From assembly GCF_029873475.1 (NCBI RefSeq), contig NZ_CP123499.1:3153926-3217925 (forward strand): DNA of 64,000 bases, given 5' to 3'. The notes beneath the pieces were generated by a model. The model was not told the origin of the DNA. It worked only from the letters and a program-made list of their open reading frames with translations, and did no database searches. The stretch comes from Arsenophonus sp. aPb (GTDB lineage: Bacteria; Pseudomonadota; Gammaproteobacteria; Enterobacterales; Enterobacteriaceae). Positions 9,420 to 17,880 of this stretch are shown here, piece after piece (position 1 is the first letter of the stretch; each line of letters opens with the position of its first letter). The translations under genes and the position numbers were made by a program.

Positions 9420-10118
9420 TTAATATTTAAGGTTAATATTTTTTGTTTTATAAACACCAAAATCATCAACATAAGTTACGATTATTTTATTATGCTTAAC
9501 CTTATTTTTTAGCGGAAATTTAAAGCTTGATAACGGAGGGATCATCTTCGATTTTGTCAGATTTTTTTTTGTCTCATTAATATTCGTTATTTTTGCTATC
9601 GTGAAATAATATTTAGAATCATTTGTCACTACAATGCTATTATCCTCTAACTTATAACTTATCTTTTTATATACCTCTGCCGGAGGAGTAATCAACCCCT
9701 TTGGCCGATAAAATAATTTAACTCTTGATTTAATTGCCAATTGTAAAACGCTTTTACCTTGCGTATTTTCTGGATATGGTGGTATATCAAGAATATTTAA
9801 ATAAAAAACACTCTCTCTATTTTTAGGTAAATTATGCGATATCATTTTTATTTTTAATTGTTGCCCTTTAAGTCCCGCTATTTTTACAATAGGTGGAAAA
9901 ACATAAAACGGAGAATGACTCTTTTCTGGAGTAGAATTTATATTTCCATCATCAACCCATGATTGTACTAATGCCGGTAGCTTTCCATGATTTGTTAATT
10001 GTACTGTAACATTGCCTTTCCCTTCATAATAAATGATCCGAGTTCCTTGCAGCACAATATTGGCTAATATATTTTTAGAAGAAATAATTAATATAATAAA
10101 TAACAAAAATTTTTTCAT
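9420..10118 (-). CDS. Periplasmic fimbrial chaperone (first copy)
   Basis: PapD-type chaperone, 232 residues from ATG 10118 (GGA about 10 bases upstream). An upstream in-frame start at 10148 would add ten residues in front of a complete signal peptide (MKKFLLFIILI) and is less likely. LQGTRIIYYEGKGNVTVQL opens the first Ig domain; FYVFPPIVKIAGLKGQQLKI is the subunit-binding strand; FYLNILDIPP and KSRVKLFYRP are family hallmarks. The last 90 residues are Lys- and Asn-rich, matching the local AT bias. It sits between pilin and usher, so it probably escorts the major subunit. Together with 5051-5752 it makes a two-chaperone operon. Confidence 0.92.
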   Translation of the reverse strand: MKKFLLFIILIISSKNILANIVLQGTRIIYYEGKGNVTVQLTNHGKLPALVQSWVDDGNINSTPEKSHSPFYVFPPIVKIAGLKGQQLKIKMISHNLPKNRESVFYLNILDIPPYPENTQGKSVLQLAIKSRVKLFYRPKGLITPPAEVYKKISYKLEDNSIVVTNDSKYYFTIAKITNINETKKNLTKSKMIPPLSSFKFPLKNKVKHNKIIVTYVDDFGVYKTKNINLKY

Positions 10119-10169
10119 AATAAATAGTCCGTTAAAAACCAGACTCAAAAAGAGCCTGGTTAATGTTAT

Positions 10170-10757
10170 TTACAAATAAGAGATGGTATAAATTAAATTT
10201 GCATGCAATGGACCCGCTTTAGCCGGTTCTGCTCGCGTTTTGTAATAACTAACGACGAACGTTAACTCATCAGCTTGCGGTGCTGTTTTATCTCCTTTTA
10301 AGCCTGTATCATAAGGGGTATTTAATGGAATAGCGGTCGTTTTAGCATTTGGTGCAGACAAACTAAATCCGACATTTTTTGCTACATTAGGATTATTTTC
10401 ATCAACAGTATCATTCACCAAATATTGACCATCCGTCGAGATACTACTTGGTGATGAAAAATTAAATTTTAAATTGCTACCTGAGCTGCCAGCAGGTGCA
10501 CAATCAGAAAAAGTTAATTTAAATGCTTTCTGATTTTTTGCAACAACAGTATATGCTGTTGTTCCGGCATCAGAAACAGAAATGGGATCTAATAAGATAG
10601 TAAAGTTTGCACTATCACCTCCATTAATTTTACAAGTAGTATCACTTATAGCACCAGCAACTGAAATTATCCCACCTGCTGAATTAGTCGCAGCTAATAT
10701 ATGCGACGAAAATAAAGTCGCAGATAATAGCAATAACGGGAGTATTTTCTTAAACAT
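10170..10757 (-). CDS. Major fimbrial subunit (pilin)
   Basis: Type 1-like pilin, first gene of the fimbrial operon, 195 residues. The start is ATG 10757: GGAG lies 7 bases upstream and MFKKILPLLLL begins a signal peptide ending near ILAA. An upstream in-frame start at 10844 would put 29 extra residues ahead of that signal. The mature protein begins TNSAGGIISVAGAISDTTCKI, where the Gly/Val alternation is the donor strand. Two cysteines (DTTC and FSDCAP) form the pilin disulfide and the C-terminus ends YTISYL. It is followed 51 bases later by the chaperone. Standard chaperone-usher major subunit. Confidence 0.9.
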   Translation of the reverse strand: MFKKILPLLLLSATLFSSHILAATNSAGGIISVAGAISDTTCKINGGDSANFTILLDPISVSDAGTTAYTVVAKNQKAFKLTFSDCAPAGSSGSNLKFNFSSPSSISTDGQYLVNDTVDENNPNVAKNVGFSLSAPNAKTTAIPLNTPYDTGLKGDKTAPQADELTFVVSYYKTRAEPAKAGPLHANLIYTISYL

Positions 10758-11755
10758 AATTAACTCCAAAAAAATAAATGAATAAGCCAATAAAATAGAA
10801 TTTATTTTATTAGCATAATGAAAAAGGTTAATAAGAAATAACATTAACCTGAATTGATATTAGATGCCTCTATCTAACTTACAAGAAAGGTAAAGTTATA
10901 TTTTATTTTTTGTGATTTATATCAAAGTAAATATTTTATTTAACTAATCGGTAGATAAAAGTGTTTTTATATTTAATAAATAATTTAATCATTAGCAAAT
11001 TGATTTAGACTTATAATAATGAAAGTAACTGAATCAAAAAATATTACTCGAATTAATTACTGCTTATAGTGTGAATTGGCAGATATTTTATCTAACTGAT
11101 TAAATGAATTTTTTATTCCAATCCTACTTTAGAATGATTTAAGATAAAAAGAACAAATAATTGAAATTTTATGCTGAATTTGATCACAAAAAATATTAAT
11201 TTATTCATATGACAATAAAACACAACATATATCGTTTGTTTTTCTATTTTTTAGAAAAAAATAACTAAACTTTGGTATAATTTTTAATTCTTCTGCAATT
11301 TAGTATATAAAAATATTTATGCATATAACTAAATTTCATTAATCAAGGATATGAAGGAATAATAGATTGTTATACGATTTCACCAATGAATTTTTATAAA
11401 CATATCTAGCATTATTATTTTATATAAAATAATAATAAATAATTACAATCATTAATAAATAATGCATTAAAGTAATTTTTTAGCTATTCCTTATAATTAA
11501 AAGATATAAATAGAGAGATTAATAAAAAAATAAATTAACGTTCTATTTAAATAACACGATTATTCATTCTTGCCAGCTATTAATTTTGTTAAATAATTAC
11601 CTCATCTCTCCTATGAAAATGGTCAAATCGGTATTAAAAATAAGCTAATGATTCAGTTACTAGCAAATATCGTTATTTAACATAAAAGTGCTATCATTCC
11701 ACTTCAGTAACAAAAAGTATTACTCGCCAATTTCACGACTAAAGGAAAATTGATT
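10758..11755. other. Non-coding AT-rich region between the divergent fimbrial operon and eda
   Basis: About 1 kb with no credible gene on either strand. Promoters for the fimbrial operon (leftward) and eda (rightward) must lie here, but the base composition makes any single -10/-35 call unreliable. I found neither a recombinase gene nor a convincing pair of long inverted repeats of the kind that flank invertible fimbrial promoters. Confidence 0.4.
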
Positions 11756-12385
11756 ATGCTCACACTGATAGATAAATTACGACAATTTAGGATCATTCCG
11801 GTTATTACCATTGAACGAGCACAAGATATAGTTCCTTTAGGCAAAACATTAGTAAAAAACGGATTATCAGTAGCAGAAATTACGTTCCGTACGCCAGCAG
11901 CAGCAGATGCAATCAAAATACTTAAAGAAGCGATGCCGAACAAAATTTTGATTGGTGCCGGCACTATTATTAACCGAGAACAAATTAGACAAGCAGAAGC
12001 TGTTGGCGCTGATTTTATCGTTTCACCTGGTTTAAACCCAGATACGGTAAAGGGATGTCATGAATTAGACATACCTATTATTCCTGGTATAAATAATCCA
12101 ACTCAAATTGAGCAAGCTATGCAACTTGGTATTAATCTTGTTAAATTCTTCCCTGCAGAACCCTCTGGTGGTTTATCTATGCTCAAAGCACTACTCGCCC
12201 CCTACCCGCAATTAGAAATTATGCCAACCGGTGGGATCAGCCCAGAAAATATTCGCCATTATCTTGCTTTGCCACAAGTGGTTGCTTGTGGAGGTTCATG
12301 GATGGTGGATAATAAATTAATAAAAGCTAAAGATTGGGCTACCATTGGCCAACTTACCCGTGAGGCGGTTAAATTAGTTAAGTAA
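11756..12385 (+). CDS. eda: KDPG/KHG aldolase
   Basis: 2-dehydro-3-deoxyphosphogluconate aldolase (class I), splitting KDPG to pyruvate and glyceraldehyde-3-phosphate in the Entner-Doudoroff and hexuronate pathways. The ATG at 11756, 9 bases after AAAGGA, gives 209 residues; E. coli Eda has 213. Diagnostic segments are EITFRTPAA (with the catalytic Glu), IGAGTI, FIVSPGLNP, LVKFFPAEPSGG with Schiff-base Lys130, and MPTGGISPENI. A TTG two codons upstream lies too close to the Shine-Dalgarno. Single gene: edd is not adjacent, so it may serve uronate breakdown rather than a full Entner-Doudoroff route. Confidence 0.95.
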   Translation: MLTLIDKLRQFRIIPVITIERAQDIVPLGKTLVKNGLSVAEITFRTPAAADAIKILKEAMPNKILIGAGTIINREQIRQAEAVGADFIVSPGLNPDTVKGCHELDIPIIPGINNPTQIEQAMQLGINLVKFFPAEPSGGLSMLKALLAPYPQLEIMPTGGISPENIRHYLALPQVVACGGSWMVDNKLIKAKDWATIGQLTREAVKLVK

Positions 12386-12402
12386 TATTTATTTGCGCCT
12401 GT

Positions 12403-12430
12403 AATAAGGTCAACATCTGGCCTTATTTTT
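12403..12430 (+). terminator. Rho-independent terminator of eda
   Basis: AATAAGG (12403-12409) and CCTTATT (12421-12427) form a perfect 7-base stem with an 11-base loop, followed by T; it lies 18 bases after the eda stop codon. Confidence 0.75.
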
Positions 12431-12680
12431 CCAATTTATTCCCCTCTCAACACCGTCGATTTTTATTGGCTTCAATTCAATCATATCTAGATTTAACAGA
12501 ATATAATCATAATCTGTCTATCAAAAATCACTTAAACAACCAACTAAAAATTAGTGTTAAATTTTGCTAATCTAGCGATATTAACTAAATAATTTACAAC
12601 AGATTATTTAACTTAACGGTAGGTTTTATTTAAAAATAAATATTACTATAGAATATATTTTGATTTGTAAAAAATAACTT

Positions 12681-13859
12681 ATGCTATCATCCTATAATAC
12701 TGTAACTAGTACAAAAAATAGTCCTTCATCTAGCATGGATGTCTATTGTTACTATAAAAAAGAAGACGACATTAAAGATATTAATAGAAAAGGATCTTTT
12801 CTACAGAATGTCGAATCAGTATCTAATACGGCTAGCAATTTAGCCTTGTCAGATAAAACAATAATCGTAGGTAAAGCTAAATTAATTGCAGAAAAACCGG
12901 CAATTCCCGTAATCATAAAAAAATTACAACGAACATCCAGTAAACTAATACCAATCGAGAGCGTTACACAAGTTGACCGTTCAACAACAGAAAATCTAAT
13001 TAAAATAGCCGAACCCCAAATTAAGCAAGAGATACGACAGCAAGAAAAAAAAACGCAACAACTATTAGCGCACTTAAAAAAAATAGATCTAATCGATGAA
13101 AGTATTGAAGCGATTGGTTTAAATAATATTAAAATTTTAGATCCGATGTTTGGACAAAAATTAGAATTAGCATTTTTAAAAGTAAAAGAAGGCGTTAACT
13201 TTGTTAACAATCTATTTAGTAATAAACTATCGACACTAGAGAAACAAGCCATTCAACAAGAAATTGTTAGCTATTTTAGAGATATAAATTATCCTAATCC
13301 TGCTACCGATGAATCTATTATTAATTTGGTCAAAATATATATCAAAAAATTTTCAGCATTCGTTAATCGTTATTCACCGGATAAGATAATTAGTGTTAAA
13401 GAGAACAAAAAAGATAATCAAAAAGTGGCCTGGATTTATGAGAACGATCCAGAATTCTGTATCTTTATGACCAAATCAGCAGTACATGAATATTCCAATG
13501 CTATCGCCTGGAATTTTATTCACGAATTATCACATATTTCGCTAAAAACTAAAGATTTTTGGTATATTGTAAGCGTTCCCCCGCCCTCTAAAATCGGAGC
13601 GGTCGGTTTTGATTCTTTTGCAGGCAAAATCGATGTTCTTACTAGAATGCAAACGATAAATTACAGAAAAAATGACTTTCTTGTTAATGGGCCTGACTAT
13701 GAAAATACTATTTTTAGTGTATTTAATAGTCGCTGTAGCTATCTTAAAGCAGAGACAATACTTAATAATGCTGATTCAATCGCCATGTTCTTATTTTTTG
13801 TTAATCAAAAATTCAACGGGCCTTTAGCTGCATTAACAACAATACCTGACCACGACTAA
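12681..13859 (+). CDS. Putative M35-like (aspzincin) zinc metalloprotease, effector candidate
   Basis: 392 residues. The C-terminal domain carries a zinc-protease motif HELSH (281-285) inside IAWNFIHELSHISL, and a downstream NADS (363-366) followed by IAMFLFFV. Deuterolysin and lysine-specific endopeptidases (M35, aspzincins) pair HExxH with an Asp in just such an NADSYA-type motif as third zinc ligand; here that would be D365. The first about 150 residues are Ser/Lys-rich with coiled-coil-like heptads near 110-140 and no signal peptide. Absence of a signal, a polar N-terminus and a catalytic C-terminus are common in type III effectors, but no secretion gene is nearby, so delivery is inference. 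AT-rich stand-alone gene. M91 (NleD-like) is an alternative family. Confidence 0.6.
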   Translation: MLSSYNTVTSTKNSPSSSMDVYCYYKKEDDIKDINRKGSFLQNVESVSNTASNLALSDKTIIVGKAKLIAEKPAIPVIIKKLQRTSSKLIPIESVTQVDRSTTENLIKIAEPQIKQEIRQQEKKTQQLLAHLKKIDLIDESIEAIGLNNIKILDPMFGQKLELAFLKVKEGVNFVNNLFSNKLSTLEKQAIQQEIVSYFRDINYPNPATDESIINLVKIYIKKFSAFVNRYSPDKIISVKENKKDNQKVAWIYENDPEFCIFMTKSAVHEYSNAIAWNFIHELSHISLKTKDFWYIVSVPPPSKIGAVGFDSFAGKIDVLTRMQTINYRKNDFLVNGPDYENTIFSVFNSRCSYLKAETILNNADSIAMFLFFVNQKFNGPLAALTTIPDHD

Positions 13860-14093
13860 TTTTCAGCATGATCACCAGTGGTTGACAAGCATTTCTTTAG
13901 TTGTTCGATGTTATCGGTTTGATAGGGAGTCACATGATTTTTTCTCTGTTTTTTACTTAATACTTGAGTGGTAATGAATAAATAGTAAAAAGCAACGTTG
14001 TTAACAATAAATAAAAACGAGTCTTATGTTTAGTACTAACCCTGACAAAAGTATGATAATGTCTGCTGTATAAATTATTTAAAGAATACAAAT

Positions 14094-14930
14094 ATGAATA
14101 AAAAGCTAATTGTTATTATTCTACTATTTTTACCAATTACTACTCAGGCAAGTATCATTTCTAATGATGATAAAAACATGACCAAGCCGCTGAAAAAAAC
14201 AGCAGAAAGTCATGTTGTTAGCGAAATAAAGAAAATTTTTCAGCAGCAGCATATACGTGGTGTATTAACGATATATGATGGTAAATCAATTAACAATTAT
14301 GGTAACGACACAAAACGTGCAGCAATACAATATGTTCCCGCATCAACATTTAAAATTGTTAATGCCTTAATTGCTTTAAAAAATCAAAAAGTAACCGTTA
14401 ATGAAGTTTTTAAATGGGACGGCCAGCCCAGATATCTTAGTAGCTGGAATAAAGATATGAGTATGCAAGAAGCAATGAAATTATCCGCTGTTCCTATCTA
14501 TCAGGAAATTGCAAAACGTACTGGTCTAGCAATAATGAAAAAAGAACTTTATCGTCTGCACTACGGTAATAGTAAAATAGGTAATGATGTCACCAAATTT
14601 TGGTTAGATGGCCCATTAAAAATTAGCCCAACAGAACAGGCACAATTTATTTACAAGTTAGCTACCAAACAATTACCCATTGATAAAACCATTCAAAATA
14701 AAGTCGCCACTATGCTACTTATTAAACAGACAGCTAATATTAAAATTTACGCTAAAAGTGGCTTAGCGAATATCAATGGAGAGCGTATTGGCTGGTATGT
14801 AGGATGGGTGGAAAACGCTAATGGCAATAAAAAAACTTTTGCTCTAAATATCGCAATCTCAAATGATAAAACCGTGTCAAAACGTGAATCACTGACTTTA
14901 CAATGTCTAACAAAATTAAAAATTATTTAA
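14094..14930 (+). CDS. Class D (OXA-type) beta-lactamase
   Basis: Serine beta-lactamase or a close relative acting in the periplasm. Signal peptide MNKKLIVIILLFLPITTQA. All class D motifs are present in order: S84-T-F-K87 (nucleophile and the lysine that is carbamylated in this class), S131-A-V (inside SAVPIYQEIA, very typical), Y157-G-N and K221-S-G. The W in KFWLDGPL matches the conserved omega-loop Trp. Length 278 against about 265-275 for OXA enzymes. No integron, transposase or regulator is adjacent and base composition equals the surroundings, so it looks resident rather than newly acquired. Substrate range cannot be read from the sequence. Confidence 0.88.
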   Translation: MNKKLIVIILLFLPITTQASIISNDDKNMTKPLKKTAESHVVSEIKKIFQQQHIRGVLTIYDGKSINNYGNDTKRAAIQYVPASTFKIVNALIALKNQKVTVNEVFKWDGQPRYLSSWNKDMSMQEAMKLSAVPIYQEIAKRTGLAIMKKELYRLHYGNSKIGNDVTKFWLDGPLKISPTEQAQFIYKLATKQLPIDKTIQNKVATMLLIKQTANIKIYAKSGLANINGERIGWYVGWVENANGNKKTFALNIAISNDKTVSKRESLTLQCLTKLKII

Positions 14931-14936
14931 AAAATG

Positions 14937-14968
14937 ACTAATCAGAATACTAAGTTATTCTGATTAGT
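14937..14968. terminator. Inverted repeat between the convergent bla-like and arsR genes
   Basis: A perfect 13-base stem, ACTAATCAGAATA with its complement and a 6-base loop, lies directly after the beta-lactamase stop. There is no long T run. It probably ends transcription from one or both sides. Confidence 0.5.
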
Positions 14969-15005
14969 AACAAATAGACAAATAGAAGGTTGCTCACATT
15001 ACTCG

Positions 15006-15371
15006 CTATCGCGTTATATTGGAGAGCGGGAAATTAATACTCCGGGCAGGTAACTCTACTAGGATCAATTTATTGATCATTGAGTTGATTAGTTGGTATT
15101 GATTTGACCATATAGACTCAATAATTTGCATAACCCATGGAGAAGCCTGAGAAGAAAGTCGATAAAAAACCCATTTTCCTTCTTTACGATTTTGTAGCAA
15201 CCCACCCTTTTTTAACATTGCTAAATGACGAGATATTTTAGTTTGGGGTTGCTCAAGTGCAATACAAAGATGATAAACACATAGCTCCCCCATTTCTCGG
15301 AGCAGTACTAGGATCCTAAATCTTGTTTCATCAGATAAATTTTTAAAAAACTGCAATGCCTCTAGCTCCAT
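15006..15371 (-). CDS. ArsR/SmtB-family metalloregulatory repressor
   Basis: Winged-helix repressor of 121 residues. ATG 15371 is preferred because GAGGT lies 9 bases before it; a TTG two codons earlier is too close. DETRFRILVLL, ELCVYHLCIALEQ, ISRHLAMLKKGGLL and KEGKWVFYRL track E. coli ArsR closely. In ArsR the arsenite ligands are three Cys in ELCVCDLC; here the middle one is Tyr (ELCVYHLC), leaving two. No arsB, arsC or arsA lies nearby. The gene follows smvA on the same strand after 156 bases and may be co-transcribed with it. Repressor function by winged helix is likely; the inducing metal is uncertain. Confidence 0.85.
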   Translation of the reverse strand: MELEALQFFKNLSDETRFRILVLLREMGELCVYHLCIALEQPQTKISRHLAMLKKGGLLQNRKEGKWVFYRLSSQASPWVMQIIESIWSNQYQLINSMINKLILVELPARSINFPLSNITR

Positions 15372-15527
15372 ATCCAATTTACCTCTAACCAGTTATAATT
15401 TCAGTAATAAAACATTAGGATCAATTTACTTTCCCTGAGACAAAAAAACACCAACAACTGGCTTCATAAAAAACAATCACTGAAACTAATTGCGAAATCT
15501 AAAACTGCACAGAAAATCATCTCCTCA

Positions 15528-17024
15528 TTATGATTTTTTGATTAAAGGGCGCAACATACGCTGTAAAATCACAATGCTAGCTAGCAATAAGCAAATAATC
15601 GTCATAAGAACCATAACAAAAGAAGTGTCAAATGCTTTGCTTGCTTCCATTATCAATACCTGAGCTTGTTGTTTATCCAACGTTGATGCCACGCTTAGTG
15701 CTTCATCAATACTGTCATAAACGCGCGTATCCATGGTGACTTGCGCGGGAACAAAAAGCTTACTACTATAAATCGCCGTCATCATTCCACCCAGTATTGT
15801 AACACCTAATACACTACCCAATTCATAAGCAACGTCTTCGATAGAAGCGGCCATACCTGACTTTTCATCCGGCGCATTGAGCATAATTGTGGTAGAAGCC
15901 GTGGTAAATACCATTCCCATGCCAATACCAATCATGAATAAATTAATTAACAACAAAATAAGATGGCTCTGATAAAACAACACCATCCCCATTACCCCAA
16001 TCAGCGTTAACATAAAACCTACTACTGCCGTTAATCTCTCGCCAAAACGGGGTAACAGTAAACCGGCTAATGGTGATGCAAGTACGGATCCGATGGGAAT
16101 GGGAAGGATACAAAGTGCGGCTTGTAAAGGCGTGAATCCAAGTACTAACTGTAAACGTTGACTTAAAACTAATTCAATGCCAACAATTACACTCATGGTA
16201 ATAACAGCAATGATTACCCCCGCTGAAAACAAACGGTTACTAAATAAAGAAAAATCAAGCATCGGTTGAGATTGTTTGCGCTGGCGCAATACAAAAAACA
16301 GCATAAAGATGACACCAATAAAGGCAGCAGCAGAAAACTCAACCAAAGAAAAAGAAGGTTTACTTAACTCTTTTAATGCATAAATTAGCCCAACTAAACC
16401 GACTAAGATTAATACTGAGCCTAAAAAATCAATAGCACGCTTGTTGGTTCCACCACAACTTGGGATCAAACTGACTGAAAAGGGCAGTACCAGCATAACA
16501 ACAGGCACATTAATTAAAAATACCGATCCCCACCAAAAATATTCCAGTAATAAGCCACCCACTAAAGGGCCGACTGCAGCACCACCAGCAGCAACCGCTG
16601 ACCAAATACCAATCGCTAGTGAGCGTTCCTGAGGCTCGGTAAAAATATGGCGAACAATTGATAAGGTTGCTGGCATCATCATCGCGGCACCAACAGCTAA
16701 AAAAACTCTCGCAGCAATCAAACTTTCTGGATTAGGCGAAAATGCAGCACAAAGTGACGCTAATGCAAAAAGAGGTAAACCGGTGATCAACATTTTTTTA
16801 TGGCCAATGCGGTCACTTAACATTCCCGCGGCAGGCAATAATCCGGCCACCACCAGCGGATAAGCATTGATAATCCACAATTTCTCAGATGCGTTGGCAT
16901 GGAGTTCATGGGTTAAAGTAGGCAATGCTGTATAAAGCACTGTCATATCAATGACAATTAAAAAAAGAGCACTTGAAATTAAAAGGAGCGCAATCCACCT
17001 TCGATTATCATCAGTATTAACCAT
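15528..17024 (-). CDS. smvA: MFS multidrug efflux pump SmvA (DHA2, 14 TM)
   Basis: Proton-driven exporter of the DHA2 family, 498 residues, about 14 predicted membrane helices. Motif A (GMLSDRIGHKKML) sits in the loop after TM2; motif C-like GAAVGPLVGG is in TM5; VIDMTVLYTALPTL in TM1 is characteristic of SmvA/QacA-type pumps, which export methyl viologen, quaternary ammonium compounds and other cations. ATG 17024. Directly divergent is a TetR regulator, the same arrangement as smvA-smvR in Klebsiella and Proteus, which supports the name. Substrate inferred from family. Confidence 0.85.
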   Translation of the reverse strand: MVNTDDNRRWIALLLISSALFLIVIDMTVLYTALPTLTHELHANASEKLWIINAYPLVVAGLLPAAGMLSDRIGHKKMLITGLPLFALASLCAAFSPNPESLIAARVFLAVGAAMMMPATLSIVRHIFTEPQERSLAIGIWSAVAAGGAAVGPLVGGLLLEYFWWGSVFLINVPVVMLVLPFSVSLIPSCGGTNKRAIDFLGSVLILVGLVGLIYALKELSKPSFSLVEFSAAAFIGVIFMLFFVLRQRKQSQPMLDFSLFSNRLFSAGVIIAVITMSVIVGIELVLSQRLQLVLGFTPLQAALCILPIPIGSVLASPLAGLLLPRFGERLTAVVGFMLTLIGVMGMVLFYQSHLILLLINLFMIGIGMGMVFTTASTTIMLNAPDEKSGMAASIEDVAYELGSVLGVTILGGMMTAIYSSKLFVPAQVTMDTRVYDSIDEALSVASTLDKQQAQVLIMEASKAFDTSFVMVLMTIICLLLASIVILQRMLRPLIKKS

Positions 17025-17101
17025 AAGAATCTCTATTTAGAAAAAAATTATGTAGTATGTTCATCTACCATAATGTTAAAGTTTAGGTTACGATATTAAT
17101 C

Positions 17102-17111
17102 CATACGTATG
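17102..17111. promoter_or_regulatory. Palindrome in the smvA-smvR intergenic region, candidate TetR operator
   Basis: Perfect 10-base palindrome CATACGTATG, extended by three further pairs (AAT/ATT) after a one-base mismatch on each side. It lies 24 bases before the TetR gene in the 110-base divergent promoter region. TetR repressors usually bind such palindromes; no binding evidence is available here. Confidence 0.45.
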
Positions 17112-17134
17112 TATTTTAAAAGAGGTTTTATTTA

Positions 17135-17680
17135 ATGGGGCGCCAAAGAAGTATAGACAGAGATAAAGTATTAGATGTAGCCGAAAATATTGTTCATCAA
17201 CAAGGTGTCACCGCACTGACAATCGATGCAGTGGCAAAAGCAATGGGAATTTCTAAAGGTGGGGTTCAGTATTGTTTCGGCAATAAAGAAGCCTTGATTG
17301 ATGCAATGTTTGAGCGCTGGGAAAAAGCTTACGATGAAATATTTTTTCAGCAAATTGCGCAGGATAGTTCAGCCGAAAACCGAGTAATAGCGCACATAAA
17401 AGCGACCTACCATTTTGAGCAAACTTCTAATACCAAAGGCGCAGGTTTAATGGCGGCATTATTGCAAACACCAGAATATCTTAATAGTACTCGTGAGTGG
17501 TATCGCGATCGTATTGCTAAGTTAGATACTTCAACAGAAGCAGGGAAACGTGCTCGACTTATTTTTTTCGCCACAGAGGGGGCATTTATTTTACGTGCTT
17601 TTGGATTTATGAATATTGATCAGCAAGAGTGGGATGAAATTTTTACTGATATTGAAACGTTTTTCTCACCCACAACATGA
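17135..17680 (+). CDS. smvR: TetR-family regulator, probable repressor of smvA
   Basis: 181 residues. The N-terminal HTH (about 10-55) reads VLDVAENIVHQQGVTALTID then VAKAMGISKGGVQYCFGNKEALIDAMFERWE, a canonical TetR domain. The C-terminal about 120 residues are the variable ligand-binding helices. ATG 17135 with AGAGG about 9 bases upstream. Divergent from smvA with a 110-base shared control region holding a palindrome, as in the known smvR-smvA pair where the regulator represses the pump. The ligand is probably a cationic biocide, by analogy. Confidence 0.85.
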   Translation: MGRQRSIDRDKVLDVAENIVHQQGVTALTIDAVAKAMGISKGGVQYCFGNKEALIDAMFERWEKAYDEIFFQQIAQDSSAENRVIAHIKATYHFEQTSNTKGAGLMAALLQTPEYLNSTREWYRDRIAKLDTSTEAGKRARLIFFATEGAFILRAFGFMNIDQQEWDEIFTDIETFFSPTT

Positions 17681-17880
17681 GAAATAAAATTTAAATACTA
17701 TGAAAATAGCGAATATTTATAGAAATATTTTGAAGATCATCTTGTTTATTCAAACATATCTCTAAATATTCTAAAAATATAGTTAATTTGTCTATATATT
17801 TAATCATTATATATATTTTATTGATCTCTGATAATAAATATTGTTAATATCCTATAGTCATATCACTGTAGGTAATAATT

